From: Streptomyces sp. KMM 9044
GTDB taxonomy: Bacteria > Actinomycetota > Actinomycetes > Streptomycetales > Streptomycetaceae
Length of the DNA stretch: 64,000 nucleotides
Assembly: GCF_024701375.2 (NCBI RefSeq)
Contig: NZ_CP113910.1
Location: 6,386,001-6,450,000 of the forward strand
Direction of reading: 5' to 3'
Shown: one piece after another, positions 18,281 to 27,061 of the stretch
Layout of the letters: each line of letters starts with the position of its first letter
Position numbering within the stretch: the stretch's first letter is position 1
The notes under the pieces: model-generated
What the model saw: only the letters and a program-made list of their open reading frames with translations
What the model was told of the DNA's origin: nothing
The model's database searches: none
Position numbers and translations under genes: made by a program

Positions 18281-20152
18281 TCACGCCGCCGGCGGGTCCT
18301 GCGGACCTCGCCCGGACAGGACCTCCCCGTACGCCTGCATCAGATCCGGCAGCCGCAGCGTCGCCAGGTCCTCCCGGGTCAGTGTGCCCGGATAGGCCGG
18401 GTACGCCGACAGCCGCAGGTCCCGGTACGCGCAGCTCTTCTCGTACAGCGTCCGCAGGAACCGTCCGTTGCCCAGTTCGTCGATCCACCCCTGGTCCACC
18501 ACGTGCCCGGCGATGGACCGCAGTTCGTCCAGCGCCTCCTCGTCCCACACGTCGCCGTTGTCGGCGGCCAGTACCTCGCCGATCGCGGTGAGTTCGAGGG
18601 GCCGGTAGGAGGGGAAGTCGACGCGGGTGGTGAAACGGGACGACAGACCCGGGTTGGCGCCCAGGAGGCGGTCCATGCCCTCCGGGTAGCCGGCCAGTAT
18701 GACCACCAGATGGTCGCGGTTGTCCTCGGCCCGCTTCAGCAGTACCTGGAGTGCCTCGTCGCCGTACGCGTCGCCCTTGCCGTAGCCGGAGTTGGAGAGC
18801 GCGTACGCCTCGTCGACGAAGAGGACCCCGCCGAGGGCGGAGTCGATCAGCTCGTTGGCCTTCACCGCTGTCTGGCCCAGGTACTCGCCGACCAGATCGG
18901 CGCGCTGGGCCTCCACGAGATGATCACCGCCGAGCAGCCCCAGAGCGTAGAAGACCCGGCCCAGGATGCGGGCCACCGTGGTCTTGCCGGTGCCGGACGG
19001 CCCGGAGAAGACGAAGTGTCGTTTCGGCGGCTGCACCGGCAGCCCCTGTCCGGCCCGCAGCCGAGCCATGTTCAGCTGCGCCGACAACGCCTTGACCTGG
19101 CGCTTCACCGGCTCCAGCCCGACCATGCGCTCCAGCTCGGCGAGCGCCTCCTCCAGTAAGGCGGGATCGGTGGGACCCGTGGGCAGCGGAGTCACCGGAT
19201 CGCCGGTCCGCGCGCGCACCGAAGGGCCCGTGACCGGTGACAGGGGTGGGGGCGGTGGTTCCTGCTCGGACAGCATCAGATCGCGGCCCTCGGTGTCGAA
19301 CAGCGGGTCGAGAGCGTCCGGGCCGTCCAGCGGATCCGCGCCCGCACCACCGAGCGCGACCGCGCCGAGGTCGGCCGATTCGTCGTAGCCGTCCCCCTCG
19401 GCGATGGCGGCGAGCCGGGCCGACGTGTCCATGAAGGCGGGATCGATCCGGTGCACGGCCCGGTACAGGGGGAGCGCGGCGGCACTGCGACCGGTCCCCT
19501 CGTGGGCGCGAGCCAGCCAGTAGCGCAGCTCCTTGCGCTGCGGCTGCTCGCTGCGGCAGCGCATCAGGGCCGCCGACAGCAGCGGCTCGGCCTGCCCGTA
19601 CATCTCCAGGCGTACCCGGGCCATCCCGCCGAACAGGCCTGTCTCGATCCCGAGCAGCGGATCGCCGTGCAGCGGGTCGGTGTGCCGGACCAACTGCTCC
19701 CAGTCCTTGACCAGATAGGCGCGGCAGGCGTGCAGGAAGCGGACCTGGGGGTCGGCATCCACCGGAGGAAGCCCGGCGAGCGCGCGGTCCAGTTCGGGGA
19801 CGTGGCGGCCGTCCAGCCAGTGGGAGGCGTGCGCGAGCAACAGATCACGCGGGTTCTCCAGCACCGGCTGCACCCACCAGCCGAGCCAGTACCAGGAGTT
19901 GAGGGTGCGGCGGTGCCGCGCGCGCTGCTCGCCGAAGCGGTCCCGGTGCCGGAACATGCGCAGCAGGGCGGCCGTCGTGTCGACGCGCAGCGCATGCAGC
20001 CCGAGCCAGCCGTCCGCCATCCCCGCGTCGATCCGTACCGCGGCCCGGAACTCCTCCTCGGCCTGCGGGTAGGCGCCCACCGTGTAGGCGTCCACGCCCC
20101 GCAGCCAGGCGAGGTCGGCAGGGGCCTGCGGGCCCTGCGTGCCGAAGTCCAT
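18281..20152 (-). CDS. CbxX/CfqX-type AAA+ ATPase with TPR-like N-terminus
   Basis: A 623-residue protein. The first 300 or so residues are helical repeats with the tetratricopeptide feel of EccA-type ATPases (e.g. VDAYTVGAYPQAEEEFRAAV). A Pro-rich linker follows, then an AAA+ module with Walker A GPSGTGKTT near residue 380, Walker B GGVLFVDEAYAL near 440 and an Arg-finger region SSRFTTRVDF. The CbxX/CfqX family includes rubisco activases and the EccA chaperones of type VII secretion. No ESX genes are in this window, so its client is unknown. Start ATG 20152 is chosen because GAGGGA precedes it; an in-frame GTG at 20164 is possible. Confidence 0.82.
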   Translation of the reverse strand: MDFGTQGPQAPADLAWLRGVDAYTVGAYPQAEEEFRAAVRIDAGMADGWLGLHALRVDTTAALLRMFRHRDRFGEQRARHRRTLNSWYWLGWWVQPVLENPRDLLLAHASHWLDGRHVPELDRALAGLPPVDADPQVRFLHACRAYLVKDWEQLVRHTDPLHGDPLLGIETGLFGGMARVRLEMYGQAEPLLSAALMRCRSEQPQRKELRYWLARAHEGTGRSAAALPLYRAVHRIDPAFMDTSARLAAIAEGDGYDESADLGAVALGGAGADPLDGPDALDPLFDTEGRDLMLSEQEPPPPPLSPVTGPSVRARTGDPVTPLPTGPTDPALLEEALAELERMVGLEPVKRQVKALSAQLNMARLRAGQGLPVQPPKRHFVFSGPSGTGKTTVARILGRVFYALGLLGGDHLVEAQRADLVGEYLGQTAVKANELIDSALGGVLFVDEAYALSNSGYGKGDAYGDEALQVLLKRAEDNRDHLVVILAGYPEGMDRLLGANPGLSSRFTTRVDFPSYRPLELTAIGEVLAADNGDVWDEEALDELRSIAGHVVDQGWIDELGNGRFLRTLYEKSCAYRDLRLSAYPAYPGTLTREDLATLRLPDLMQAYGEVLSGRGPQDPPAA

Positions 20153-20582
20153 CACGTCCCTCACAAACCGTGCCCCGTCGGTATGCCCCACCGGCCTTCG
20201 CCCGCCGGCTGCCCTGGGGCGAACCGCTGTACCGCGGACCGGAGTTGCACGGTGCGCGAAGCAGCATCCGTAGGCCGCACCGAGGGCATCGTACCTGCGG
20301 CGCCGTCGCTTCCGCAGGGGGCCGTACCCGCAGCGGGCGACGCGGGAGGAGGAGGCGCCCGTACCATGCTGTGACCGAGAGTGATCGTCATATGCCGCTG
20401 GACGTCCAGAAAACGTGAAGAAGGCAGAACGAAGCCCCCGATCACGGGGGAACAACCGGGGGCTTCGTGTCTGCGGGCGGCTCCGAACGGCCGCACGTTG
20501 AGAACGTAAGACCTGTACGGCCCCCCGGTCAAGCGGCGTTGGGGCACTCCGGCCGCTCGTCCGGGAGGGGGTCTTCACCAGT
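20153..20582. other. Intergenic region with a bidirectional terminator
   Basis: These 430 bases hold the promoter of the AAA ATPase (leftward) and, at 20430-20467, a strong hairpin facing the end of the kinase-like gene. A 15-codon frame from GTG 20369 (MTESDRHMPLDVQKT) lies between them, but nothing supports its translation. No tRNA or other structured RNA was recognised. Confidence 0.5.
20430..20467. terminator. Strong GC hairpin terminator
   Basis: CGAAGCCCCCG and CGGGGGCTTCG form a perfect 11-bp stem around a 16-nt loop. It sits 115 nt beyond the stop of the minus-strand kinase-like gene and would work on either strand. Confidence 0.75.
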
Positions 20583-21203
20583 TCAGCACACTGCGGACGG
20601 CCCGTCACCGTGCGTGAGGGGCGCGTTCGGGGCGACGGTCCCAGCAGGCCCGGGAAGCACCTCATATCCCTTCCCGCGCTCCCGAACCAGCAGGTCGGCG
20701 AAGGGACGTGACGGGTCGTCGGCGAAATGCCGCTGTTCCGCCCCGACCCAACCGTCCCAGAACTCCCGCTGCTCCTCTCCGTCCCGCGCCCGCCCCCGCG
20801 ACCAGGAGGCCCCCGCGGGCAGCTCCATCCACAGCAGCAGCGCCAGGTACGGCCGCAGCGCCCGCCGCCCCGCGCCGACGCCCTCAACGACGACCACCGG
20901 GGCGGGCGGCAGCGGGCGCGGTGGCCCGAAGTCGCGGGCCCGCCAGTCGTAGGGGGCGTAGGACGCCTGCTCGCCGCGGCCGAGCGGAAGGACCACCTGG
21001 CTCAGCAGCCGCGCGGTCCAGCCGAAGAGCTCCTCGTGGCTGGCGACGTCGTCGAGCCGCAGCACAGGGGCGCCGTCCAGCGCGTCGGCCAGCCGCCCGG
21101 CGAACGTGGACTTCCCCGAGCCGGCGTGCCCGTCGACCCCGACGAGCCGGACCGGGCCGCAGGAGGGGCCGAGCCGGCGGATGCGGGAGACGAGATCGTG
21201 CAT
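20583..21203 (-). CDS. Uridine-kinase-like P-loop NTPase
   Basis: A 206-residue P-loop protein with Walker A GVDGHAGSGKST near residue 25, then VLRLDDVASHEELF and the segment PLPPAPVVVVEGVGAGRRAL, which matches the second conserved block of uridine kinase/phosphoribulokinase-like proteins. These phosphorylate nucleosides or related small molecules with ATP. The start at ATG 21203 agrees with the beginning of the family. An open frame continues upstream but is low complexity. The C-terminal LTHGDGPSAVC tail is short and unusual. Substrate unknown. Confidence 0.75.
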   Translation of the reverse strand: MHDLVSRIRRLGPSCGPVRLVGVDGHAGSGKSTFAGRLADALDGAPVLRLDDVASHEELFGWTARLLSQVVLPLGRGEQASYAPYDWRARDFGPPRPLPPAPVVVVEGVGAGRRALRPYLALLLWMELPAGASWSRGRARDGEEQREFWDGWVGAEQRHFADDPSRPFADLLVRERGKGYEVLPGPAGTVAPNAPLTHGDGPSAVC

Positions 21204-21477
21204 GGCTGGTTCCGGGGTGAGACGGAGCGGGGAGAGACGGTGACGGCGTCTCACTCTAGGACCTGCCCGCCGTACCGGAACCGACGGCCTGCCGCCCCGG
21301 GCGCCAGGGGCCGAGGCCGATAACGGTCGGCGTGGCACGGCCCGGGGTGCTGGCGGGGTCCACCCGGTGCGTCCATAGTGGGCGGACGCCGCTCCACCCG
21401 GTGGACACGGTCCGCCCGGCCCGCCGTGCACCGGACCCGCACCGACTCCGAGTCCGACACCTGGGGGCCCTTCACTC

Positions 21478-22860
21478 ATGAGCAGAGCCGAACAACCTTC
21501 CCGTAGAACCCTCCTGTCCGCAGCGGTCGTCGCCGCCGTGTCGAGCGCGGGCCCGGCGTCCGCCCACGCCGGGCCCGGCCGGTCCGCCGGCCCGGCAGGC
21601 GGCTCCGCAGACCCCGGCGGAGCCGCGGCCCGCCGCGTCGACAACCGGGCCTGGACCTCGTACGGCGACTGGCGCACCGGCGGCGCCGAGGGCACCCGCG
21701 CCGTCGCGGGCGTCCGCCCCGGCCTGGTGATCGCGAAGGCGGCCGGCACCACCGACTACACCGATCCGCACACCGGCCGGACCGCCGCCTGGGAGTACGC
21801 GACCTGGACGTCACCCGTCCACCGGCTCACCGTGCCGGCGACGGAGGCCGTCGTCTCCTGGAACGCGCGCACTCCCGACGGCACCTGGATCCAGGCCGAG
21901 CTGCAGGGCACGTACACGGACGGCACCGACACACCCTGGTACGTGATGGGCCGTTGGGCGGCCGGCGACCAGGACGTCCTTCGCACCTCGGTGGACGACC
22001 AGGGTGACGGCCGGAGCACGGTCTGGACCGACACCCTCGCCGTCGACGACGCGGCCTCGGGCCTGCGCCTGGTCTCGTACCGGCTGCGGCTGACCCTCCA
22101 CCGCCGTCCCGGCACGAAACTCACCCCTGTCGTGTGGCGGATCGGCGCGATGGGCTCCGACGTGCCCGACCGCTTCACCGTCCCGGTGTCCACGCCCGGC
22201 GCGTCCCGGGAGCTGATCGTCCCGCGCTACTCGCAGGAGATCCACAAGGGCCGGTACCCGGAGTACGACAACGGCGGCGAGGCCTGGTGCGGTCCGACCT
22301 CCTCGCAGATGATCGCCGAGTACTGGGGCGGCCGGCTCACCGGGGAGCAGTTGTCCTGGGTCGACCCGGCCTACACCGATCCGCAGGTGTGCCACGCGGC
22401 CCGCCACACCTACGACCACCAGTACGCGGGCTGCGGCAACTGGCCGTTCAACGCCGCCTACGCGGCCACCTTCGAGGGCCTCCAGGGCGTCGTCACCCGG
22501 CTCGGCTCGCTGACCGACCTGGAGACGCTGATCACGGCGGGCATCCCGGCCATCACGTCCCAGTCCTTCCTCGAGGAGGAACTGACCGGAGCGGGGTACG
22601 GCACCGCTGGGCACCTGATGACCGTGACCGGCTTCACACCCGGCGGCGACGTCATCGCCAACGACCCCGCCTCCCCGGACAACGAGTCCGTCCGGCGCGT
22701 CTACCGGCGTCGCGAATGGGAGAACATCTGGCTCAGGACCAAGCGGTACAACGCCTCCGGCAAGGTCGCCTCCGGCACCGGCGGGCTCTGTTACCTCTTC
22801 TTCCCGGCGCACCCCGCCCCGCGCATGCGCCGGGCGCTCGCGACCGTCGGCGTGCGCTGA
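21478..22860 (+). CDS. Secreted C39-family cysteine peptidase-like protein (Tat signal)
   Basis: A 460-residue exported protein. SRRTLLSAAVVAAVSSAGPASA is a twin-arginine-like signal peptide, with cleavage expected near residue 30. The middle is a beta-rich domain (residues about 55-240). The C-terminal part is a peptidase C39-like domain: the nucleophile is in GGEAWCGPTSSQM, the His in GTAGHLMTVTGF, and an Asp/Asn in VIANDPAS. Such stand-alone C39-like proteins in Streptomyces are thought to process extracellular peptides or cell-wall material; the true substrate is unknown. ATG 21478 is the best start, since it begins the signal peptide. Confidence 0.82.
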   Translation: MSRAEQPSRRTLLSAAVVAAVSSAGPASAHAGPGRSAGPAGGSADPGGAAARRVDNRAWTSYGDWRTGGAEGTRAVAGVRPGLVIAKAAGTTDYTDPHTGRTAAWEYATWTSPVHRLTVPATEAVVSWNARTPDGTWIQAELQGTYTDGTDTPWYVMGRWAAGDQDVLRTSVDDQGDGRSTVWTDTLAVDDAASGLRLVSYRLRLTLHRRPGTKLTPVVWRIGAMGSDVPDRFTVPVSTPGASRELIVPRYSQEIHKGRYPEYDNGGEAWCGPTSSQMIAEYWGGRLTGEQLSWVDPAYTDPQVCHAARHTYDHQYAGCGNWPFNAAYAATFEGLQGVVTRLGSLTDLETLITAGIPAITSQSFLEEELTGAGYGTAGHLMTVTGFTPGGDVIANDPASPDNESVRRVYRRREWENIWLRTKRYNASGKVASGTGGLCYLFFPAHPAPRMRRALATVGVR

Positions 22861-23029
22861 ACCGGCCCGTGCGGCGGGTTCCCGCCGGTCCCCGACAGTC
22901 GTCGGAGGGGCCGCCACCCCGCCCCGGTGCGTACCGTGTGACCAAGCTCTCGGCCGTAAAAGCCGCTCACGGTGGCAAGGTGGACAGCGCCGTGGGGGAG
23001 TCCACGGTCCCCGAGACCAGCGAGAAGCC

Positions 23030-23188
23030 ATGACCGCGAACGCAGCCACCGTCATCGCCCCTGCCGTCATCACCGGTGCCCGCACCGGCGGTCCCCGGGA
23101 GGACGGCCCGAAGATCCTCGAGCACGTCATGGGGTGGGCCCTCGTGGTGGTCGTCGCGATGCTCGTGACGCAGCTCGGACTCCTCTGA
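23030..23188 (+). CDS. Small single-span membrane protein (52 aa)
   Basis: ATG 23030 opens a 52-codon frame ending at TGA 23188. The N-terminal half is polar (ITGARTGGPREDGPKIL). The C-terminal half is a single hydrophobic helix (EHVMGWALVVVVAMLVTQLG) that ends only two residues before the stop, so the protein is probably a tail-anchored membrane peptide. Codon usage is typical of Streptomyces (GC third positions), and GCGAGAAG lies just upstream of the start. It sits alone between the C39 peptidase and the TetR gene. No function is known to me. Confidence 0.6.
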   Translation: MTANAATVIAPAVITGARTGGPREDGPKILEHVMGWALVVVVAMLVTQLGLL

Positions 23189-23287
23189 CCTTCGCAGTCC
23201 CCGGTCTCGCGGGCCGCTGCGGCCTGCCGCGAGGGCCGACCTGCCATACTGCGGATGTCCCGCCCTCCGCAGGAAACCAGGTCAGGA

Positions 23288-23959
23288 TTGAATACCGGTC
23301 AGCAATCTGCCGTGCGCCCCGGAGCGCGCAGCACCGAGCGCTCACTGGCACGCCGTGCCGAACTCATCGCCATCGGGCGGAAACTGTTCGCCGACACGTC
23401 GTACGACGCGCTCTCCATGGACGACATCGCACGTCAGGCGCATGTCGCCAAGGGGCTGATCTACTACTACTTCCACTCCAAGCGGGGCTACTACCTCGCC
23501 ATCATCCAGGATTCGGTCGCCGGCCTGGTCACCTTCGCCTCGGGTGGTGTCGAGCTGCCGTCCGCCCAGCGGGTGCACCGCACCGTCGACAGCTATCTGC
23601 GCTACGCCGAGCGCAACCAGGCCGCTTACCGCACGATCGTCAGCGGGGGCGTCGGCTTCGACGCCGAGGTGCACGCCGTCCGGGACGGGGTGCGCGAGGC
23701 GATCGTCGCGACCATCGCCGAAGGCGCGTACGGGACCGCCGGCATCACGCCGGTGGCGCGCATGGGCCTGCTCTCCTGGGTTTGCAGCGTCGAGGGCGCC
23801 ACCCTCGACTGGATCGACCGCCCCGGACTGCCCCGCGAGACCATGTGCGAGCTGTTGGTCAAGACACTCGGTGGAGCCATGCGCGCCATCGAGGAACTGG
23901 ACCCCGCCCACCCGGCGCCCGCCCACCCGGCTCCGGCGCCCGCCCGCCGCGACGGCTGA
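23288..23959 (+). CDS. TetR-family transcriptional regulator
   Basis: A 223-residue regulator with a standard TetR DNA-binding domain: RRAELIAIGRKLFADTSYDA followed by SMDDIARQAHVAKGLIYYYF, where the recognition helix is AKGLIYYYF. The C-terminal ligand domain is of the general TetR_C type. The last 20 residues are a Pro/Ala/His repeat (PAHPAPAHPAPAPA). The start is taken as TTG 23288, because AGGTCAGG precedes it; an in-frame ATG at 23255 has no ribosome site. It lies before an acyl-CoA dehydrogenase gene on the same strand, so control of that gene is possible but not shown. Confidence 0.82.
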   Translation: MNTGQQSAVRPGARSTERSLARRAELIAIGRKLFADTSYDALSMDDIARQAHVAKGLIYYYFHSKRGYYLAIIQDSVAGLVTFASGGVELPSAQRVHRTVDSYLRYAERNQAAYRTIVSGGVGFDAEVHAVRDGVREAIVATIAEGAYGTAGITPVARMGLLSWVCSVEGATLDWIDRPGLPRETMCELLVKTLGGAMRAIEELDPAHPAPAHPAPAPARRDG

Positions 23960-23984
23960 CGCACCGGGCACTGCGCGGGGGCGG

Positions 23985-24332
23985 AAGCCCTCCGTCGACG
24001 GACTCGGCGGCGGTGCAGGTACGCTCGGCGGCTGCCTGCGTAGTCGTCGCCCGCCGCGCACCTGCCGCCGGTGACGTTGCCGAAGGCGTAGGTGATGTGC
24101 GTGAGCTTGTCCGCGGAACCCGAGGTCCCGGTGTTCTTGACGTGGTAGGCGCGGTCGTAGGTGCCCCATTCGGTGAAGTACCCGATGACCTTGGAACCTG
24201 CGGCCTCCTGAGCCGGGGCCGCCGCGGTGGCGGTCGAGGCACCCGCGCCGGCGAGCAGCCCGGTGCCGAGCGCGGCGGCGCATGCGGCGGACACGAGCGC
24301 CCGCAAGGTGCGGACGCGGTGGGGGAATGCAT
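23985..24332 (-). pseudogene. Secreted chitinase (GH18), truncated and frameshifted
   Basis: The frame holds an export signal (RTLRALVSAACAAALG ... ATAA) and then KVIGYFTEWGTYDRAYHVKN and LTHITYAFGNV, the first two strands of a glycoside hydrolase family 18 barrel. ATG 24332 has GAGGAA upstream but is out of frame with this sequence. One extra C in the run of five C's just after the ATG would restore it (MHSPHRVRTL). After GDDYA a second frame change occurs, and TAAESVDG is the last recognisable piece. The catalytic DxxDxDxE strand and the rest, some 300 residues, are missing. The intact promoter is at 24413-24445. Confidence 0.75.
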
Positions 24333-24412
24333 CCGGTGTCTTTCCTCGTGGGGGAGAGGAACGCGAGTCGCTTGGCATGGACGCGGTAATTCGATGGAGC
24401 GGAACAGCGGGA

Positions 24413-24445
24413 GGAGTAGACCGGATCGGTCAATGGTTCGGACCC
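24413..24445 (-). promoter_or_regulatory. Chitinase-type promoter with 22-bp-spaced direct repeats
   Basis: On the minus strand, GGGTCCGAACC (24445-24435) and CGGTCTACTCC (24423-24413) are repeated at 22-bp spacing, with TTGACC (24433-24428) between them. The layout is the same as at 12698-12730. It lies about 80 nt before the broken chitinase gene and would have driven it under chitin induction. Confidence 0.6.
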
Positions 24446-24660
24446 ATTTCGGTGTCCGGAAAATTCTTGGAGTAAGCGGTCGTTAACAAGTGACGTGCTC
24501 TGGTGGATCAGGCATACTCACAGCTCACAGCGGCTGGCCGGCCGCCTCCGAGACCCGGAGGCCCACGCCTCGGCCAGGCGCCGGAACGACCCGGCGGAGC
24601 CGCCCTCCAACCCGAGGCGCAGAGCCGCCGACGTGCCCGAACAGGGAGGAGAGCGTCGCC

Positions 24661-25836
24661 ATGTCCGACCACGCCCCGCAGCCGGTGGACCGGCAATTGC
24701 CCACGGACGAGGCGCGGGACCTGATCTCGCTCGTCCGCGACATCACACAGCGCGAGATCGCCCCGAAGGCGGCGGAGGAGGAGGACGGGGCCCGCTTCCC
24801 GCGTGAGGCCTTCACCCTGCTCTCCGAGTCCGGACTGCTCGGCCTGCCCTACGACTCCGCGTACGGCGGCGGGGAGCAGCCGTACGAGGTCTACCTCCAG
24901 GTGCTCGAGGAGCTTGCCGCGGCCCGGCTGACCGTCGGTCTCGGGGTCAGCGTGCACACCCTCGCCTGCTACGCACTCGCCGCCCACGGCACCAAGGAGC
25001 AGCAGGCCGAGCACCTGCCGGCGGTGCTCGGTGGCGGCCTGCTCGGTGCCTACTGCCTCTCCGAGCCGGCCTCCGGGTCGGACGCGGCCTCCCTGCGCAC
25101 CAGGGCGGTGCGTGAGGGCGGGGGAGACTGGGTGCTCACCGGAACCAAGGCGTGGATCACGCACGGCGGCATCGCGGACTTCTACACCGTCATGGCCCGC
25201 ACCGGTGGGGACGGCCCTCGCGGGATCACCGCGTTCCTGGTGCCCGGCGACGCCGAGGGGCTGAGCGCCGCCGTGCCGGAGAAGAAGATGGGCATGAAGG
25301 GCTCGCCCACCGCGCAGGTCCACTTCGACGGCGTACGGGTCCCCGACCACCGGAGGATCGGTGAGGAGGGACAGGGTTTCGCCATCGCCCTGTCGTCGCT
25401 GGACGGCGGCCGGCTCGGCATCGCGGCCTGCGCGATCGGCCTGGCGCAGGCCGCGCTCGACGAGGCGCTCGGGTACGCGTCCGGACGACGGCAGTTCGGA
25501 CGGCCGATCGCCGACTTCCAGGGACTGCGGTTCATGCTCGCGGACATGGCCACGCAGATCGAGGCCGGACGCGCGCTGTATCTCGCGGCGGCCCGACTGC
25601 GTGACGCCGGGCGTCCGTTCGCCAAGCAGGCGGCCATGGCGAAGCTGCACTGCACCGATACCGCGATGCGGGTCACCACCGACGCCGTCCAGATTCTCGG
25701 CGGCTACGGCTACACCGCGGACTTCCCGGCCGAACGTTACATGCGCGAGGCCAAGGTCCTGCAGATCGTCGAGGGGACGAACCAGATCCAGCGCATGGTC
25801 ATCGCACGCCATCTCACGGGGCCGCAGACGAGCTGA
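24661..25836 (+). CDS. Acyl-CoA dehydrogenase
   Basis: A 391-residue FAD enzyme of the short/branched-chain acyl-CoA dehydrogenase type, introducing a trans-2 double bond into acyl-CoA. Seen in order: AYCLSEPASGSDAASL (first family signature), TGTKAWITHGG (FAD contacts), the four-helix C-terminal domain, and QIVEGTNQIQ with the catalytic base Glu371. The length is standard. The start ATG 24661 has GGGAGGAGAG upstream. Likely role: beta-oxidation or branched-chain amino-acid breakdown. The TetR gene two positions upstream could regulate it, since such pairs are common. Confidence 0.9.
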   Translation: MSDHAPQPVDRQLPTDEARDLISLVRDITQREIAPKAAEEEDGARFPREAFTLLSESGLLGLPYDSAYGGGEQPYEVYLQVLEELAAARLTVGLGVSVHTLACYALAAHGTKEQQAEHLPAVLGGGLLGAYCLSEPASGSDAASLRTRAVREGGGDWVLTGTKAWITHGGIADFYTVMARTGGDGPRGITAFLVPGDAEGLSAAVPEKKMGMKGSPTAQVHFDGVRVPDHRRIGEEGQGFAIALSSLDGGRLGIAACAIGLAQAALDEALGYASGRRQFGRPIADFQGLRFMLADMATQIEAGRALYLAAARLRDAGRPFAKQAAMAKLHCTDTAMRVTTDAVQILGGYGYTADFPAERYMREAKVLQIVEGTNQIQRMVIARHLTGPQTS

Positions 25837-25949
25837 ACCGGCCGAGCCCCTGCCAGGGAGCCGCGAGCCGGGACCACTCCGGTTCGTGCCGCCCGGGCAG
25901 GGCGCGGCCCTTGCCGGCCCGGGACCGCGCCAGCTCCCGGTAGATCGAC

Positions 25950-26080
25950 GACTCTGCTGCTCAATTCGAGGGATGGTCACGCGCCGCATCCGGGAGGGGC
26001 CGGACCGCCTCCTCGCGAGACCCGTTCCCTGCGCTCCGTCGACAGGTCGGCGTCACTCTCCGCAATGGAGCAACAGAGTC
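25950..26080. mobile_element. MITE copy A (131 bp, 6-bp target duplication)
   Basis: A 131-bp element with terminal inverted repeats GACTCTGCTGCTCAATT / GACTCTGTTGCTCCATT, flanked by the direct repeat ATCGAC at 25944-25949 and 26081-26086. It has no coding capacity. It matches the reverse complement of 62905-63035 over the full 131 bases with about ten differences. It landed in the intergenic DNA 113 nt after the acyl-CoA dehydrogenase gene. Confidence 0.85.
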
Positions 26081-26352
26081 ATCGACGGGTCCAAAGGCAC
26101 CGGGGCGGTGGCGGCGTGGCGGGTGCGGGCAGCGCCGCGCCCGCGGTGCGCGCCGTGAGCTGCGGTACGCGCCGGGGTGCGGACGGTGGGGCGAGGGCAA
26201 GGCGCTGACGCCCGGTCGTCTCGTGCGTGGAGGTCGTCATACCTGGGCAACGCGGGAGCGGCCGGGCAGATGGCCGACCGCCCGGACGGTGCGTGCGTTC
26301 GCGGACGGACTGCCGGCCGGTCCGTTTTCCGGTGCCGGCCGGGGCGGGTGTC

Positions 26353-26796
26353 TCAGGCCGCGTGGCGCTCTATGGCGGGGACCCGCATCGGACGCGAGGC
26401 CGGGCCCCCCACGTGCGAGAACGGCTGGGTGCGCCAGTCGAGCCCCTGAGGGAGCGTCAGCAGCAGGGCGGCGTCCTGCTCCTGGGGCGTCGCGGACTCG
26501 TCCGCCGGCCGCGCCTCGTCGGCGCTGCGGCCCGTACCGGCGCAGACCGTCAGCCCGAACGGGTTCCACGGGGTGGCGCACAGCGCGTGCTCCGGCAGGA
26601 CCTCCTCGTCCGCCGGCAGGGCGATGGGCTGAGCGCAGTCCGGGCACACGACCCGGTACACCTCGAAGGTGTCGTACGCGTCGAGTTCGTCGTCGAGTTC
26701 GTCGAGTTCGTCGGGACCGACGTACTCCGGGACGAGTTCGACGACCGGCTGCTGCCGCTTGGGCGTGCTGCGACCGGGACGTTTAAGACTCTGCAT
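26353..26796 (-). CDS. Actinobacterial zinc-ribbon protein of unknown function
   Basis: A 147-residue soluble protein. It has a basic N-terminus (KRPGRSTPKR), an acidic stretch (PDELDELDDELDAYD), then a zinc-binding segment with VVCPDCAQPIALPADEEVLP and HALCATPWNPFGLTVC. Two CxxC-like pairs and a His could bind one zinc ion. The rest is Ala/Glu-rich. Start ATG 26796 has GGGGGAGAG upstream. I do not recognise a characterised relative; similar proteins are conserved hypotheticals in Streptomyces. It runs divergently from the Lrp gene at 27062. Confidence 0.65.
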   Translation of the reverse strand: MQSLKRPGRSTPKRQQPVVELVPEYVGPDELDELDDELDAYDTFEVYRVVCPDCAQPIALPADEEVLPEHALCATPWNPFGLTVCAGTGRSADEARPADESATPQEQDAALLLTLPQGLDWRTQPFSHVGGPASRPMRVPAIERHAA

Positions 26797-27061
26797 GGAC
26801 TCTCCCCCTGGGGCTGGGCCGTGAAGGCACTGCGACCTCGACCACAGCAAGCACTTCCCGTCCCCCATCGGGGGTAATCACGAGAGCATCACGGAGACTG
26901 TTCGAAGGCTGTGGCCTTCGTCACATGCCGACCGCAGGTGCCCCCTGCGACGGCCTTGTCCTCCCGCCGGCCCGGGACGGCGCCCGGCACATCAGGAACC
27001 GGCCATGACCTGGAGAGCTCAGGTATCCGACGAGATCAACGGCACTGTAGGTTCTAGCGCC

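Noticed and set aside
20369..20416. 15-codon frame starting at GTG 20369
   Set aside because: No ribosome site advantage and no conservation information; could be chance between promoter and terminator.
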